From: a candidate division FCPU426 bacterium
GTDB taxonomy: Bacteria; Oederibacteriota; JAUXIB01
Length of the DNA stretch: 39,826 bases
Reading direction: 5' to 3'
NCBI GenBank assembly: GCA_030621225.1
Contig: JAUXIB010000004.1
Coordinates: 1 to 39,826 of the forward strand
This document shows positions 17,620-26,470 of this stretch, one piece after another; within the stretch, counting starts at the first letter, position 1; each line of letters begins with the position of its first letter. Made by a program: the position numbers and the translations under genes. Below the pieces are notes generated by a model. That model saw only the letters and a list, made by a program, of their open reading frames with translations. It searched no databases and was not told the origin of the DNA.

Positions 17620-17945
17620 AGGACGAAAGGGTTAAAAGGATCGAATCTCAATCGAATCTCGATTGAATGATATAATTAATAAGAATCCCCGGGCTAACAC
17701 CCGCGGTATTCTTGTCCCGAACGGTCGCCGGCAGGCGACCACAAGTTTTTCCTCCTTCGAATATGAAAAAGAAAAGCTTCTATTGCGTCCGCTTCCTCCT
17801 ACGCTAACCTACTTCGCACTTCGTGCTACGAAGGTCAGGAAGCTATGGAGGACAAGAAAGCGAACGATATATAACGCTTCCTCCACGAGCTTACGCTCGT
17901 GGTATTCGTGCGCAACGGAATAAACGGTAAATGCGGAGACTTGAC
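17615..17945. mobile_element. Repeat with a 236-bp insertion flanked by 5-bp direct repeats (AATAA)
   Basis: Uninterrupted relative at 8973-9045 (gattgaatgatataattaataaacggtaaat); filled site has 17683-17918 inserted between AATAA copies at 17678-17682 and 17919-17923. Confidence 0.75.
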
Positions 17946-18007
17946 CCTGACCCTCGGAGTATACGTTGGTGAATGAGCGGATAGACAAGTAGCGGGGAGA
18001 AAGCAGA

Positions 18008-19144
18008 ATGGACTATGGACGAGGTCTGAACGATAGACTGTCTTTGTGCCTGGATAAGTTCAGTATATTCGTAGAGAAGGAAAACGGTACGCCGCTAGAA
18101 CAATTCAGTTCCCATCGTTATGTAGTTGAATATGAGAACTACAAGACGATACTTCGGCTGGACGCCAGGGATAAATTGCTGTATTGGCAGTGGGAAAGTG
18201 AGTCTTTCGGAAGTGGTTTGATTCTCGAGAATCTTATAGGTGCAATTGAAATAGACGAGAACAATTTCTTCCGATGGAGGGAGAAGCGCGTTGGGCTCAA
18301 GGGGATAGCTCATCGAAGGTTGGTTGAGCTGAGAGGGGGATCGGATGACCTAGCAGAATTCGAAAAGAAGACATACCTATTCTTCAAAGATGAATGTTCG
18401 CATAAACATTACTTTGACTATCTAGTGGAGACTATCGGTAGGAAGTACTCGCTACTAGCATATATCTTCTTTCTCAAGGATTCTGAAAAGTACCTCCCGA
18501 TTTCTACCACTAACTTTGATAGACTTTTCATTGATCTTGACGTACCTATCACGACCAACAGAAATTGTTCGTGGGAGAACTACCAGGAGTTTCTCGGGTT
18601 CATAGCTCATGTGAGGGAGTTTTTGGGCACAAAAGGCCGTGGTGAGATATCTCTACTTGATGCGCACTCCTTCTGTTGGATTCTCACAAAGCAAATGAGG
18701 AAAAAGGCCGAAGAGCTGCCGTTTCTCAAGGGAGCGATGGGTGCGGGGACCGGGGAGAACCGAATATCTACAACCACTGCAAGAATAGGACAGGATCGTT
18801 TTCGAAAGCACCTGATCGCTCTGTGGGGCGAGAAATGCTCGATATCAGACTACGATAATCTGAAGTTCCTTACTGCGTGTCATATAAAGCCTTGGAATGA
18901 TTCAACTAGTGAGGAGAAGGGTGATCCCGACAATGGACTTCTGCTTACCCCGTGTTACCATGAACTGTTTGATAAGGGCTACATAAGCTTCGATGATGAT
19001 GGAGGAATAGTGCTGTCGAAGAAACTGATGACAGATGATGTGGACTCGCTGAGCATTGATAAGTCTGCGAAGTTGAGACAGGAACTGACGATTGACCAAA
19101 AGCGTTACCTTGAATTCCATAGAGAGAACATATATAAGTCCTAG
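18008..19144 (+). CDS. HNH_2-type endonuclease
   Basis: RFRKHLIALWGEKCSISDYDNLKFLTACHIKPWNDSTSEEKGDPDNGLLLTPCYHELFDKGYISFDDDG. Confidence 0.85.
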   Translation: MDYGRGLNDRLSLCLDKFSIFVEKENGTPLEQFSSHRYVVEYENYKTILRLDARDKLLYWQWESESFGSGLILENLIGAIEIDENNFFRWREKRVGLKGIAHRRLVELRGGSDDLAEFEKKTYLFFKDECSHKHYFDYLVETIGRKYSLLAYIFFLKDSEKYLPISTTNFDRLFIDLDVPITTNRNCSWENYQEFLGFIAHVREFLGTKGRGEISLLDAHSFCWILTKQMRKKAEELPFLKGAMGAGTGENRISTTTARIGQDRFRKHLIALWGEKCSISDYDNLKFLTACHIKPWNDSTSEEKGDPDNGLLLTPCYHELFDKGYISFDDDGGIVLSKKLMTDDVDSLSIDKSAKLRQELTIDQKRYLEFHRENIYKS

Positions 19145-19163
19145 CGAATAGTGACTGAGCTTT

Positions 19164-20156
19164 ATGCCTACTAGTAGATATAGAAAACTATCAGACTTCA
19201 TTCGCAACCAGATGCGGATGTCGCATGTCTATCAGCCGGTAATGCTGATTGAGTTGTTGAAGCATGAGGGCAAGGCTTCGGTGCGGCAGATTGCCAAGGC
19301 GTTATCGGGGCAGGATCTCTCTCAGATTGAATACTACGAGCAAATTACCAAGAATATGGTGGGTCGGGTGCTTACTAAGAATCGGGGGATCACTGATAAG
19401 CAAGAGAACAACTACCACATAAAGGGTTTTGACCAGCTCTCGCCGGCTGAGATCAAGCAGTTGGTTGAGTTATCGATGCAGCGCTTGGATGAATACGTGG
19501 CCAAGCGAGGCAAGGACATCTGGTCGCACCGGCGCAAGTCGAGCGGCTACATATCTGGAACCAAGCGTTATGAAGTGTTAAAGAGAGCCAAGTTTTGCTG
19601 TGAACTGTGTGGCATCTCTGCTCGCAAAAAGGCGTTGGAGGTGGATCACATTGTGCCGCGAAGCAAGCAGGGATCCGATGATATCTCGAATCTTCAAGCG
19701 TTGTGTTACAGCTGTAATGCCATGAAGCAGAATCGGGACGACACCGACTTTCGTGGCATCGAAAGACGCTACAAGGAAAGAACTCCCGGCTGTGTCTTTT
19801 GCGACCTGCCCAAAAAGCGGATCATTGGCGAGAACGAACTGTGCTTAGCAATGCGTGATAAATATCCAGTGACCGAGTTACATTCGTTAGTTATTCCCAA
19901 ACGGCATGTGCGCGAATACTTTGGATTATTCCAGCCGGAGCTAAATGCAGTTAACTCCTTGTTGGTAGAACTGAAGAAAGATATCGCGAAGCGTGATGAT
20001 ACAGTGACTGGCTTTAATATTGGGGCAAACTCTGGGCCTGATGCCGGGCAGACCATTTTTCACTGTCACATCCATCTGATTCCAAGAAGGAAGGGCGATG
20101 TAAAGAATCCGCGCGGGGGAGTGAGGGGAGTGATTCCGGAGAAGCAAGGGTATTAG
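19164..20156 (+). CDS. HNH endonuclease - HIT hydrolase fusion protein
   Basis: HNH: CELCGISARKKALEVDHIVPRSKQGSDDISNLQALCYSCN; HIT: GFNIGANSGPDAGQTIFHCHIHLIPRRKGD. Confidence 0.92.
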   Translation: MPTSRYRKLSDFIRNQMRMSHVYQPVMLIELLKHEGKASVRQIAKALSGQDLSQIEYYEQITKNMVGRVLTKNRGITDKQENNYHIKGFDQLSPAEIKQLVELSMQRLDEYVAKRGKDIWSHRRKSSGYISGTKRYEVLKRAKFCCELCGISARKKALEVDHIVPRSKQGSDDISNLQALCYSCNAMKQNRDDTDFRGIERRYKERTPGCVFCDLPKKRIIGENELCLAMRDKYPVTELHSLVIPKRHVREYFGLFQPELNAVNSLLVELKKDIAKRDDTVTGFNIGANSGPDAGQTIFHCHIHLIPRRKGDVKNPRGGVRGVIPEKQGY

Positions 20157-20237
20157 TGTAAGTAGTGTGTGATGAAAAAGTCGCAATTCTAGACGCGGTC
20201 CCTTAATTTTATACGTAGAGGAGCACCACTGCGTGCT

Positions 20238-20270
20238 CCCCCATGCCTCAAAGAGGCATGGCTAAGGGTG
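20238..20270 (+). repeat. CATGCCTC-N3-GAGGCATG hairpin repeat
   Basis: ccccatgcctcaaagaggcatgg; same element in 8338-8378 and 12791-12830. Confidence 0.75.
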
Positions 20271-20484
20271 AGTTTTTTCGATTGAACACGTAGGGGCAGC
20301 CCATGCCTGTCACACCTGCGAAAGCATGTCCTCATGAAAACGGGGATAGGTGTCCAATACAAAAGGGGAGGGTGTGGGTGAAGGAAGCCAGGAGTGGGGG
20401 TGAAGAAGGGCGTGCAATAAATGTCAGAGGTGGGGCGAAGGGGACAAGTCTAAAACTGTCTATCGACTAAATTAAGGAGGCACC

Positions 20485-21081
20485 ATGGCAAGAAGCGGAA
20501 CGACAGTGCCGCAGGAGATCAAGATTGCTCGGATCAACAATGAATGGAGCATGTCGTGGAATCACATCGGCAATATCAGCACGGTCTTTTGGGGGATATT
20601 TGCGGCTCAGGTAGTGATCAACGGGGCCATTGTTTTCAAATTTGACGATCTCAATGCCACAGCTGCCAGCTTCTGGTTGCTTCTCTTCAACATACTCGTG
20701 GCCCTTCATTACCAAAGGGAGCATTGGGCCAGAATGAGAATAATTAATCATATCTGTGGACTGAGAAAGGCACTAAAGTTGCCGGATGATGAAGAAAAAT
20801 TGTTGTTTTTTAACTCCTTGAGAGTTCCCAAACCCCGTTTCGATAAGGTTCATGCCTATTTTATCTCGTTGCACCTGCTATTTATCGCCATACCGTTCTA
20901 TCTTTTTTGTTGCGAGACGGTGGCAACGGGAAAAATGGTGTACAGTTGCGCCAACCTTGCGTCTCCCAAAGGTTTGACAGCTTTTGCCATTTTTGTTGGC
21001 GCAGCTATCTGGTATGGCTATGACGATGCCAAGAGCAGGGACAATATCGCGAAGCACTGGAAAGAGCGGAAGGAGGGGTAA
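20485..21081 (+). CDS. Predicted multi-pass membrane protein, first gene of the OLD operon
   Basis: About four hydrophobic segments (TVFWGIFAAQVVINGAIVF, SFWLLLFNILVALHY, YFISLHLLFIAIPFYLFC, LTAFAIFVGAAIWYGY). Confidence 0.75.
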   Translation: MARSGTTVPQEIKIARINNEWSMSWNHIGNISTVFWGIFAAQVVINGAIVFKFDDLNATAASFWLLLFNILVALHYQREHWARMRIINHICGLRKALKLPDDEEKLLFFNSLRVPKPRFDKVHAYFISLHLLFIAIPFYLFCCETVATGKMVYSCANLASPKGLTAFAIFVGAAIWYGYDDAKSRDNIAKHWKERKEG

Positions 21082-21083
21082 TT

Positions 21084-22553
21084 ATGAGAATATCTGCGTC
21101 TGATTTGTACTCTTTCCAAAAACCATCAAAATGCTCTCTCCGCGTCTACCTCCGGCATATAGGTGAACCACAATTAGATTCTGGTCCTTTCGAGCAGGTG
21201 CTCCAGCGTTTTGGGATAGAGCACGAAAAAAAGCATCTTGATTCTTTGGGGGACTTCGTTGATCTAAGCGAGGAATTCAATCCCGAACTCAGGACCAGGG
21301 AAGAGGTCGAGAAAAAATCTGCGGTTATCTATCAGCCAAACATGGGCGTGAATGAGACCGTTGGTGGTACTGCTTGCGAGGTAGTGGGGCGTCCCGATTA
21401 CTTCCTTCTGGATGGAGATGAGTATGTGATTCGCGATTCGAAAATATCGAGGCGAATCAATGATAGGGACCATCCTGAAATAATCAATCAACTGAATGTT
21501 TATGGCTGGTTATTCAATAAGACATTTGGCAAGCCACCTAAGCGGTTGGAAGTACACAATGGGCTAAATGAGATAGTTCCCGTCGACTATGCGGGGGATG
21601 AAAAAGTTGCAGAAAATCTCAAGAGCATTTTAACTATAAAGCTATCTGAAGAAGAGCCGTTTGAACCAGTGGGCTGGTCAAAGTGCAATGGGTGTGCGTT
21701 TAGGGATAAGTGTTGGCCTGAAGCTGAAGCGAGAAAAGATGTAGCTATGGTTGCTGATCTGGATCAGGGCATTGTTAGAGCATTGCGCGGTGAGAGTATT
21801 GTTACCGTCAGTGAGTTCGTAGATAAGTATGACGAGAATAGTTTGGCTGAATTGCAGAGACCCTGGGGACAGAGGACACAACGGGTTGGAAAGTCGGCTA
21901 CTAAAATCATGCCGCTTGCCAGGGCAATGGCTAGCGGGAAAGAAATACTGATTCAGAAACCTGACATTCCACAACATGAGAATTATGTGATGTTTGATTT
22001 AGAGGGATTGCCGCCTCACCTTGATGAGTTAGAAAAGATATACCTGTGGGGGATGCAAGTCTTTGGCGAAAAGCCATCGGATTTTATTCCGGCAACGGCA
22101 GACTTTGGCGAAGAGGGGGATGAGCAAGGGTGGAATGACTTTCTGGCTAAAGCTAAAAAGATATTTGATGAATATGGGGATATACGATTCGTTCACTGGG
22201 CCACGTATGAAAAGACCTATGTGAAGAAATACATTGAAAGATACGGGGATTCTAATGATGTTGGGGCAAAGGTGTTAGAAAGTCTGTTGGATTTACTGCC
22301 TATTGCAAAAAGCTCGATAGCTTTGCCTCTGCCGAGTTATAGTTTAAAAGTGGTAGAGAAATACAGGGATGTTGGATTCAAACGCTCGATGGCTGAATCA
22401 GATGGCGAGTGGTCAATTGCTAAGTACATCGAGGCGACGGAGACAAATGATCCCAAGAAACGAGAGGAGGTGATGAATGAGATACTGAAATATAACGAGG
22501 AGGATTTGTTGGCTACTTGGGCAGTGTTTGAATGGTTAAACAGTAAACGATAA
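21084..22553 (+). CDS. TM0106-type RecB-like nuclease with RNase H-like C-terminus
   Basis: MRISASDLYSFQKPSKCSLRVYLRHIG; YVIRDSKISRR; CNGCAFRDKCWPEA Cys cluster; YVMFDLEGLPPHLDELEKIYLWGMQ RNase H-like motif; EEDLLATWAVFEWL. Confidence 0.82.
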   Translation: MRISASDLYSFQKPSKCSLRVYLRHIGEPQLDSGPFEQVLQRFGIEHEKKHLDSLGDFVDLSEEFNPELRTREEVEKKSAVIYQPNMGVNETVGGTACEVVGRPDYFLLDGDEYVIRDSKISRRINDRDHPEIINQLNVYGWLFNKTFGKPPKRLEVHNGLNEIVPVDYAGDEKVAENLKSILTIKLSEEEPFEPVGWSKCNGCAFRDKCWPEAEARKDVAMVADLDQGIVRALRGESIVTVSEFVDKYDENSLAELQRPWGQRTQRVGKSATKIMPLARAMASGKEILIQKPDIPQHENYVMFDLEGLPPHLDELEKIYLWGMQVFGEKPSDFIPATADFGEEGDEQGWNDFLAKAKKIFDEYGDIRFVHWATYEKTYVKKYIERYGDSNDVGAKVLESLLDLLPIAKSSIALPLPSYSLKVVEKYRDVGFKRSMAESDGEWSIAKYIEATETNDPKKREEVMNEILKYNEEDLLATWAVFEWLNSKR

Positions 22554-22563
22554 AGGGGGAATA

Positions 22564-22752
22564 ATGCCAAGTGTTAATTCAAGTGTGTTTAGTTCTATCG
22601 ATTACGATCAAGAAACAAAGACGTTGGTAATGACATTCAAACACGGGAAGGAATATCCGATTTATAACTTTCCCGAAAATGTCTATAAAGAATGGATGGC
22701 CGCTGATTCCTTGGGGAGATATTTTAATGATAATATCAAGGACAAGTACTAG
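22564..22752 (+). CDS. KTSC domain protein
   Basis: 62 aa; MPSVNSSVFSSIDYDQETKTLVMTFKHGKEYPIYNFPENVYKEWMAADSLGRYFNDNIKDKY. Confidence 0.88.
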   Translation: MPSVNSSVFSSIDYDQETKTLVMTFKHGKEYPIYNFPENVYKEWMAADSLGRYFNDNIKDKY

Positions 22753-22755
22753 ACA

Positions 22756-24783
22756 ATGATTATCAAATCAATCCGCGCGAAGAATTTTCGATCCATCAAA
22801 GACGCAACGCTCATATGCGAGAATCTGTCTGTATTGGTAGGAGGGAATGGTGCAGGTAAATCTTCTTTCTTCAAAGCTATTGAAGTATTCTATAATCCTT
22901 CAACAGTAATTACTGAGGATGATTATCATAATAAAAAGTTGGACGAAGAAATAGCGATTTCAATAACGTTTACTGAATTGACAAAGTCAGAATTGGATGT
23001 GCATTCAGCGTATGTTGATGAGAAGGTGCTTACTGTTGAGTATATAGTTAAGTGGGATGGCAGAAAGGCAATAGGGAAGTATCATGGTGCCACTCTTAGA
23101 AACGGAGAATTCGCGGTTGTAAGAGAGGCTTTAGAATTATCAGACAGGGGAGCTACCGCTAAGAAGGAATATAGCTTTTTGCGGGGAAAGGAGAAATACA
23201 GCAGTCTACCCGCCTATGGCTCTAAGGGAGCGACCGAAGAAGCTCTTGTAGCGTGGGAAAAAGAACATCCGGGTGAATGTATAAGAATGCGTGATGCCGG
23301 ACAGTATTTCGGTTTTAAGGAAGTGGGGCAGGGGAAATTAGAGAAGCACACCAAATTTATTCTCATTCCTGCTGTCAGAGATGCTTCCGATGATGCGGAA
23401 GAGGGACGAGATTCATATCTATCAGAATTAATGGAATTGCTAGTAAGAAGCGCCATATCGAATCGAAAAGAGTTTCGGGATTTTAGGGAACGAGCGAAGG
23501 AAGAGTATAGTAATATAATGAACCCCGAAAACATCAAAGAACTTGATGAATTATCTTCCACTATGACCGAAACCTTGCAGACGTTTGTTAAGAACGCAGA
23601 AGTGGATCTATCGTGGCGGGACTTACCGGAGCCGACTTTTCCTTTACCACAAGCAGATATGAGACTGGTCGAGGATGACTATAAGGCTACCGTGACACGA
23701 GTTGGACATGGCCTACAACGAGCGCTTATCTTTACTATTTTTCAGCATCTTGCAATGGCACAAGAAAACAAAGTTATTGAAACCGTGGAGGCACAGGGAG
23801 AAGGCGAAGGAAACGATGAAGAGCTCGGGCAGCCAAATCTGATAATTGCAATTGAAGAGCCAGAGCTATATCAGCACCCCAGTCGCCAACGTCACTTATC
23901 AGATATTCTTTCACAAATAGCTAAAGGAACAATACCAGGTGTGGCGAAAAAAACTCAAATTCTATATAGCACACATTCCCCTTTGTTTGTGGGAATGGAT
24001 AGAATTAATCAGGTCAGACTGATCAAGAAGAGTAAGATGGATAATAGTTCGATCAAACAGACAACAGTAGCTCAGATAGACGTGGACGCGATAGCCGAAA
24101 AATTATGGGAGCTGAATGGAGCTTTGGGAGAAAAATATACAGCTGAAAGTGTGCTTGCGCGTCTTGGAACGATTATGACACCTATGATGAATGAAGGTTT
24201 CTTTGCTAATGTTATTGTGCTTGTGGAGGGCGAAGGAGACAAAGCTGTCTTGCATGGAATAGCAAAGGTTAAGAAAATAGATTTTGAGGAGCAGGGAGTA
24301 TCTGTCATTCCTTGTATGGGGAAAACCAATATTGATAGGCCATACCTAATCTTCAAGAAATTTGGAATAGATGTATTTATAATGTGGGACGGCGATTACG
24401 GCAAAGGTCAGGAAGGGGAGGGATGCGAGAAGTGCGGCAGGGGGAAAAGCAAGGCCGCAAATCCTTCCGAAAACAGGCGCATCCTTGCAATGTTAGGTCG
24501 AACGGAGCAAGATTGGCCAGATGAAGTAACTGAAGAACATGCTTGCCTAAAGGTGGATCTGGAGACAACCATAAAAGAGGAAATAGGCGAGGATGAATTT
24601 GCGAAAAGTCTTTCTGAGTGCTGTGAAGAATTTGGCATGAAGAAGAGATATGCTCTAAAAAATCCATATGTTATTGAGAGCATTGTGGGAACGAACAGAG
24701 AAAAGGGCCGAATTTGCTCTACACTTGAAAAAGTAGTTGATAAAGTTATTGCTATGAAAAACCGAAAAGATCGTGATTGTTGA
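22756..24783 (+). CDS. OLD-family ATP-dependent endonuclease (ABC-type ATPase + TOPRIM)
   Basis: Walker A GGNGAGKSS, IIAIEEPELYQHP Walker B, YSTHSPLF H-loop, TOPRIM VIVLVEGEGDKAVL and MWDGDYG. Confidence 0.93.
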   Translation: MIIKSIRAKNFRSIKDATLICENLSVLVGGNGAGKSSFFKAIEVFYNPSTVITEDDYHNKKLDEEIAISITFTELTKSELDVHSAYVDEKVLTVEYIVKWDGRKAIGKYHGATLRNGEFAVVREALELSDRGATAKKEYSFLRGKEKYSSLPAYGSKGATEEALVAWEKEHPGECIRMRDAGQYFGFKEVGQGKLEKHTKFILIPAVRDASDDAEEGRDSYLSELMELLVRSAISNRKEFRDFRERAKEEYSNIMNPENIKELDELSSTMTETLQTFVKNAEVDLSWRDLPEPTFPLPQADMRLVEDDYKATVTRVGHGLQRALIFTIFQHLAMAQENKVIETVEAQGEGEGNDEELGQPNLIIAIEEPELYQHPSRQRHLSDILSQIAKGTIPGVAKKTQILYSTHSPLFVGMDRINQVRLIKKSKMDNSSIKQTTVAQIDVDAIAEKLWELNGALGEKYTAESVLARLGTIMTPMMNEGFFANVIVLVEGEGDKAVLHGIAKVKKIDFEEQGVSVIPCMGKTNIDRPYLIFKKFGIDVFIMWDGDYGKGQEGEGCEKCGRGKSKAANPSENRRILAMLGRTEQDWPDEVTEEHACLKVDLETTIKEEIGEDEFAKSLSECCEEFGMKKRYALKNPYVIESIVGTNREKGRICSTLEKVVDKVIAMKNRKDRDC

Positions 24784-24787
24784 AATC

Positions 24788-24873
24788 CGGAGGGTTGGCC
24801 GAGTGGTCTAAGGCGGCGACTTTATAAGTCGTTGGGCAGAAGTGCTCCGGGGGTTCGAATCCCTCACCCTCGG
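24788..24873 (+). tRNA. Class II (Ser-like) tRNA-like gene, apparent anticodon UAU
   Basis: GGAGGGTTGGCCGAGTGGTCTAAGGC D arm, anticodon arm GCGAC-TTTATAA-GTCGT, variable arm GGGCA-GAAG-TGCTC, T arm GGGGG-TTCGAAT-CCCTC; CCA not encoded; acceptor position 1 mismatched. Confidence 0.75.
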
Positions 24874-25059
24874 ATCTAATGAAGGGACCGAGGTTTAGTG
24901 GGGCGAGGATCATACTTGACTTGATAAAAACATTCTTGAAGTGCCCGTTTTTGTCCGGTGCTCGTGTTAGTATAGTTCATAGTTTAGATGATTGCGTTAA
25001 GGTCTTAGTCGTCGACACAAAGAGTGGAGTAACTCATCAATCTCAGATATAATGAAGCC

Positions 25060-26454
25060 ATGAGTGGAACCGTAGCCGACAAGAAGAGATTACTGAAAGT
25101 AACCGCTGCCAATCTTAAGCGAGGCAAGTTGAGCATAACCGGGAATTATGACTTTTTCCCGGCAAGATCCCTCAGGATTCATCTTAAGGGATTGGATGAT
25201 ACTATTACGACCCATGTAAGCCATGGTCCGAATGGGAAACCTGATGGATATCTTGATGGTACGGAATGGGTGCGGCGCTTCTATGAATATCATAAGATTA
25301 GAACAGGGGACATCCTCGCTCTTGAAAAAAACGGCAATGGCACTTATCGATTGTATTCCTTTGAGGCAAAGCCGGAGAGACATGGCGATTGGCATCGATT
25401 CGTACACAAGCCTTTGCGGGGCAAGGGTCCCACGATATTAGAGCTCTTTGCGGGATGTGGTGGATTGATCCAGGGCTTTAAGAGAGCAGGTTTCAGAACT
25501 GTGTTAGCAAACGAATGGGATGCGTCTGCCGCAGAAACAATCAGAGCTAACCTAACGGAAAGAGTGGCGCAATGCGCCGTGCAGGAGATAAAGAAGTTTC
25601 CCTCTGTTGATGTTGTGGCCGGCGGACCGCCGTGCCAAGGTTTTAGCAATCTTGGGGAGAGAGTGCCCTGTGATCCTCGACGACAACTATGGCGACATTT
25701 TATGAGAGCGGTTGGAGAAGCGAGTCCCAGGGCTTTTGTGATGGAGAACGTCCCGCCGCTTCTTTCGTCTCAGGAATACGTTGAGATAAAGAAGATAGCT
25801 ACTGAGCTAGGATACAACGTGGCGGGAAAGATACTGAACACTGCTGATTATGGTGTGCCACAAGTTAGAAAACGGACGATAATCATAGGATTGCAGGAGG
25901 GCACTCCGTCGTTCCCCGAGCCTACACATGTGAATCCAGCCAAGAAAGACCTCTTGAATAGCGAACTTCCCCCGTGGCAAACTGTCAGAGATGCCATCGG
26001 CGATCTTCCCTTTGAACCGGACGGTAGAAATTGGCATATTGGACGAAATCCTACCGATAAATCCAAGAAGAGATATAGGTGCATACCCGCAGGAGGTAAT
26101 CGATGGGATCTTCCGAGACATTTGATGCCCGACTGCTGGAAAAGAAAGACGAAAGGCGGAACGGATCTTTTTGGTCGCTTGTGGTGGGATCGTCCCTCGG
26201 TAACGATACGGACGGAGTTTTACAAACCGGAAAAGGGAAGATACTTGCACCCTGAAGCTCATCGACCGATCACTCATCGTGAAGCCGCGAGATTGCAGGG
26301 GTTCCCGGATGACTTTGATTTTAAGGGTAGTAAGATTAAAGTTGGAATTCAAATTGGTAATGCAGTTCCCCCTCTTTTAGCAGAGGCAATCGCCAAACAT
26401 GTCGCTAAGTTGATTGCAGTAAGGAAGCCTGCCGAGTTGGTTGCATCAGGATAA
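25060..26454 (+). CDS. DNA (cytosine-5) methyltransferase with N-terminal putative DNA-recognition domain
   Basis: Motifs I ILELFAGCGGLIQGF, IV GGPPCQGFSN, VI MENVP, VIII VRKRTIIIG, IX REAARLQGFPDDF, X QIGNAVPPLLA. Confidence 0.95.
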   Translation: MSGTVADKKRLLKVTAANLKRGKLSITGNYDFFPARSLRIHLKGLDDTITTHVSHGPNGKPDGYLDGTEWVRRFYEYHKIRTGDILALEKNGNGTYRLYSFEAKPERHGDWHRFVHKPLRGKGPTILELFAGCGGLIQGFKRAGFRTVLANEWDASAAETIRANLTERVAQCAVQEIKKFPSVDVVAGGPPCQGFSNLGERVPCDPRRQLWRHFMRAVGEASPRAFVMENVPPLLSSQEYVEIKKIATELGYNVAGKILNTADYGVPQVRKRTIIIGLQEGTPSFPEPTHVNPAKKDLLNSELPPWQTVRDAIGDLPFEPDGRNWHIGRNPTDKSKKRYRCIPAGGNRWDLPRHLMPDCWKRKTKGGTDLFGRLWWDRPSVTIRTEFYKPEKGRYLHPEAHRPITHREAARLQGFPDDFDFKGSKIKVGIQIGNAVPPLLAEAIAKHVAKLIAVRKPAELVASG

Positions 26455-26470
26455 ACAATAAGATTACGCG

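Noticed and set aside
22756-24783. Gabija system
   Set aside because: The OLD protein is GajA-like in architecture but no UvrD/GajB helicase is adjacent.
24788-24873. Ochre-suppressor tRNA (UUA anticodon)
   Set aside because: C31-G39 pairing fixes a 7-nt loop TTTATAA, placing UAU (not UUA) at 34-36.
25807-26352. Minus-strand 181-aa ORF
   Set aside because: Antisense to conserved C5 methyltransferase motifs VIII-X.
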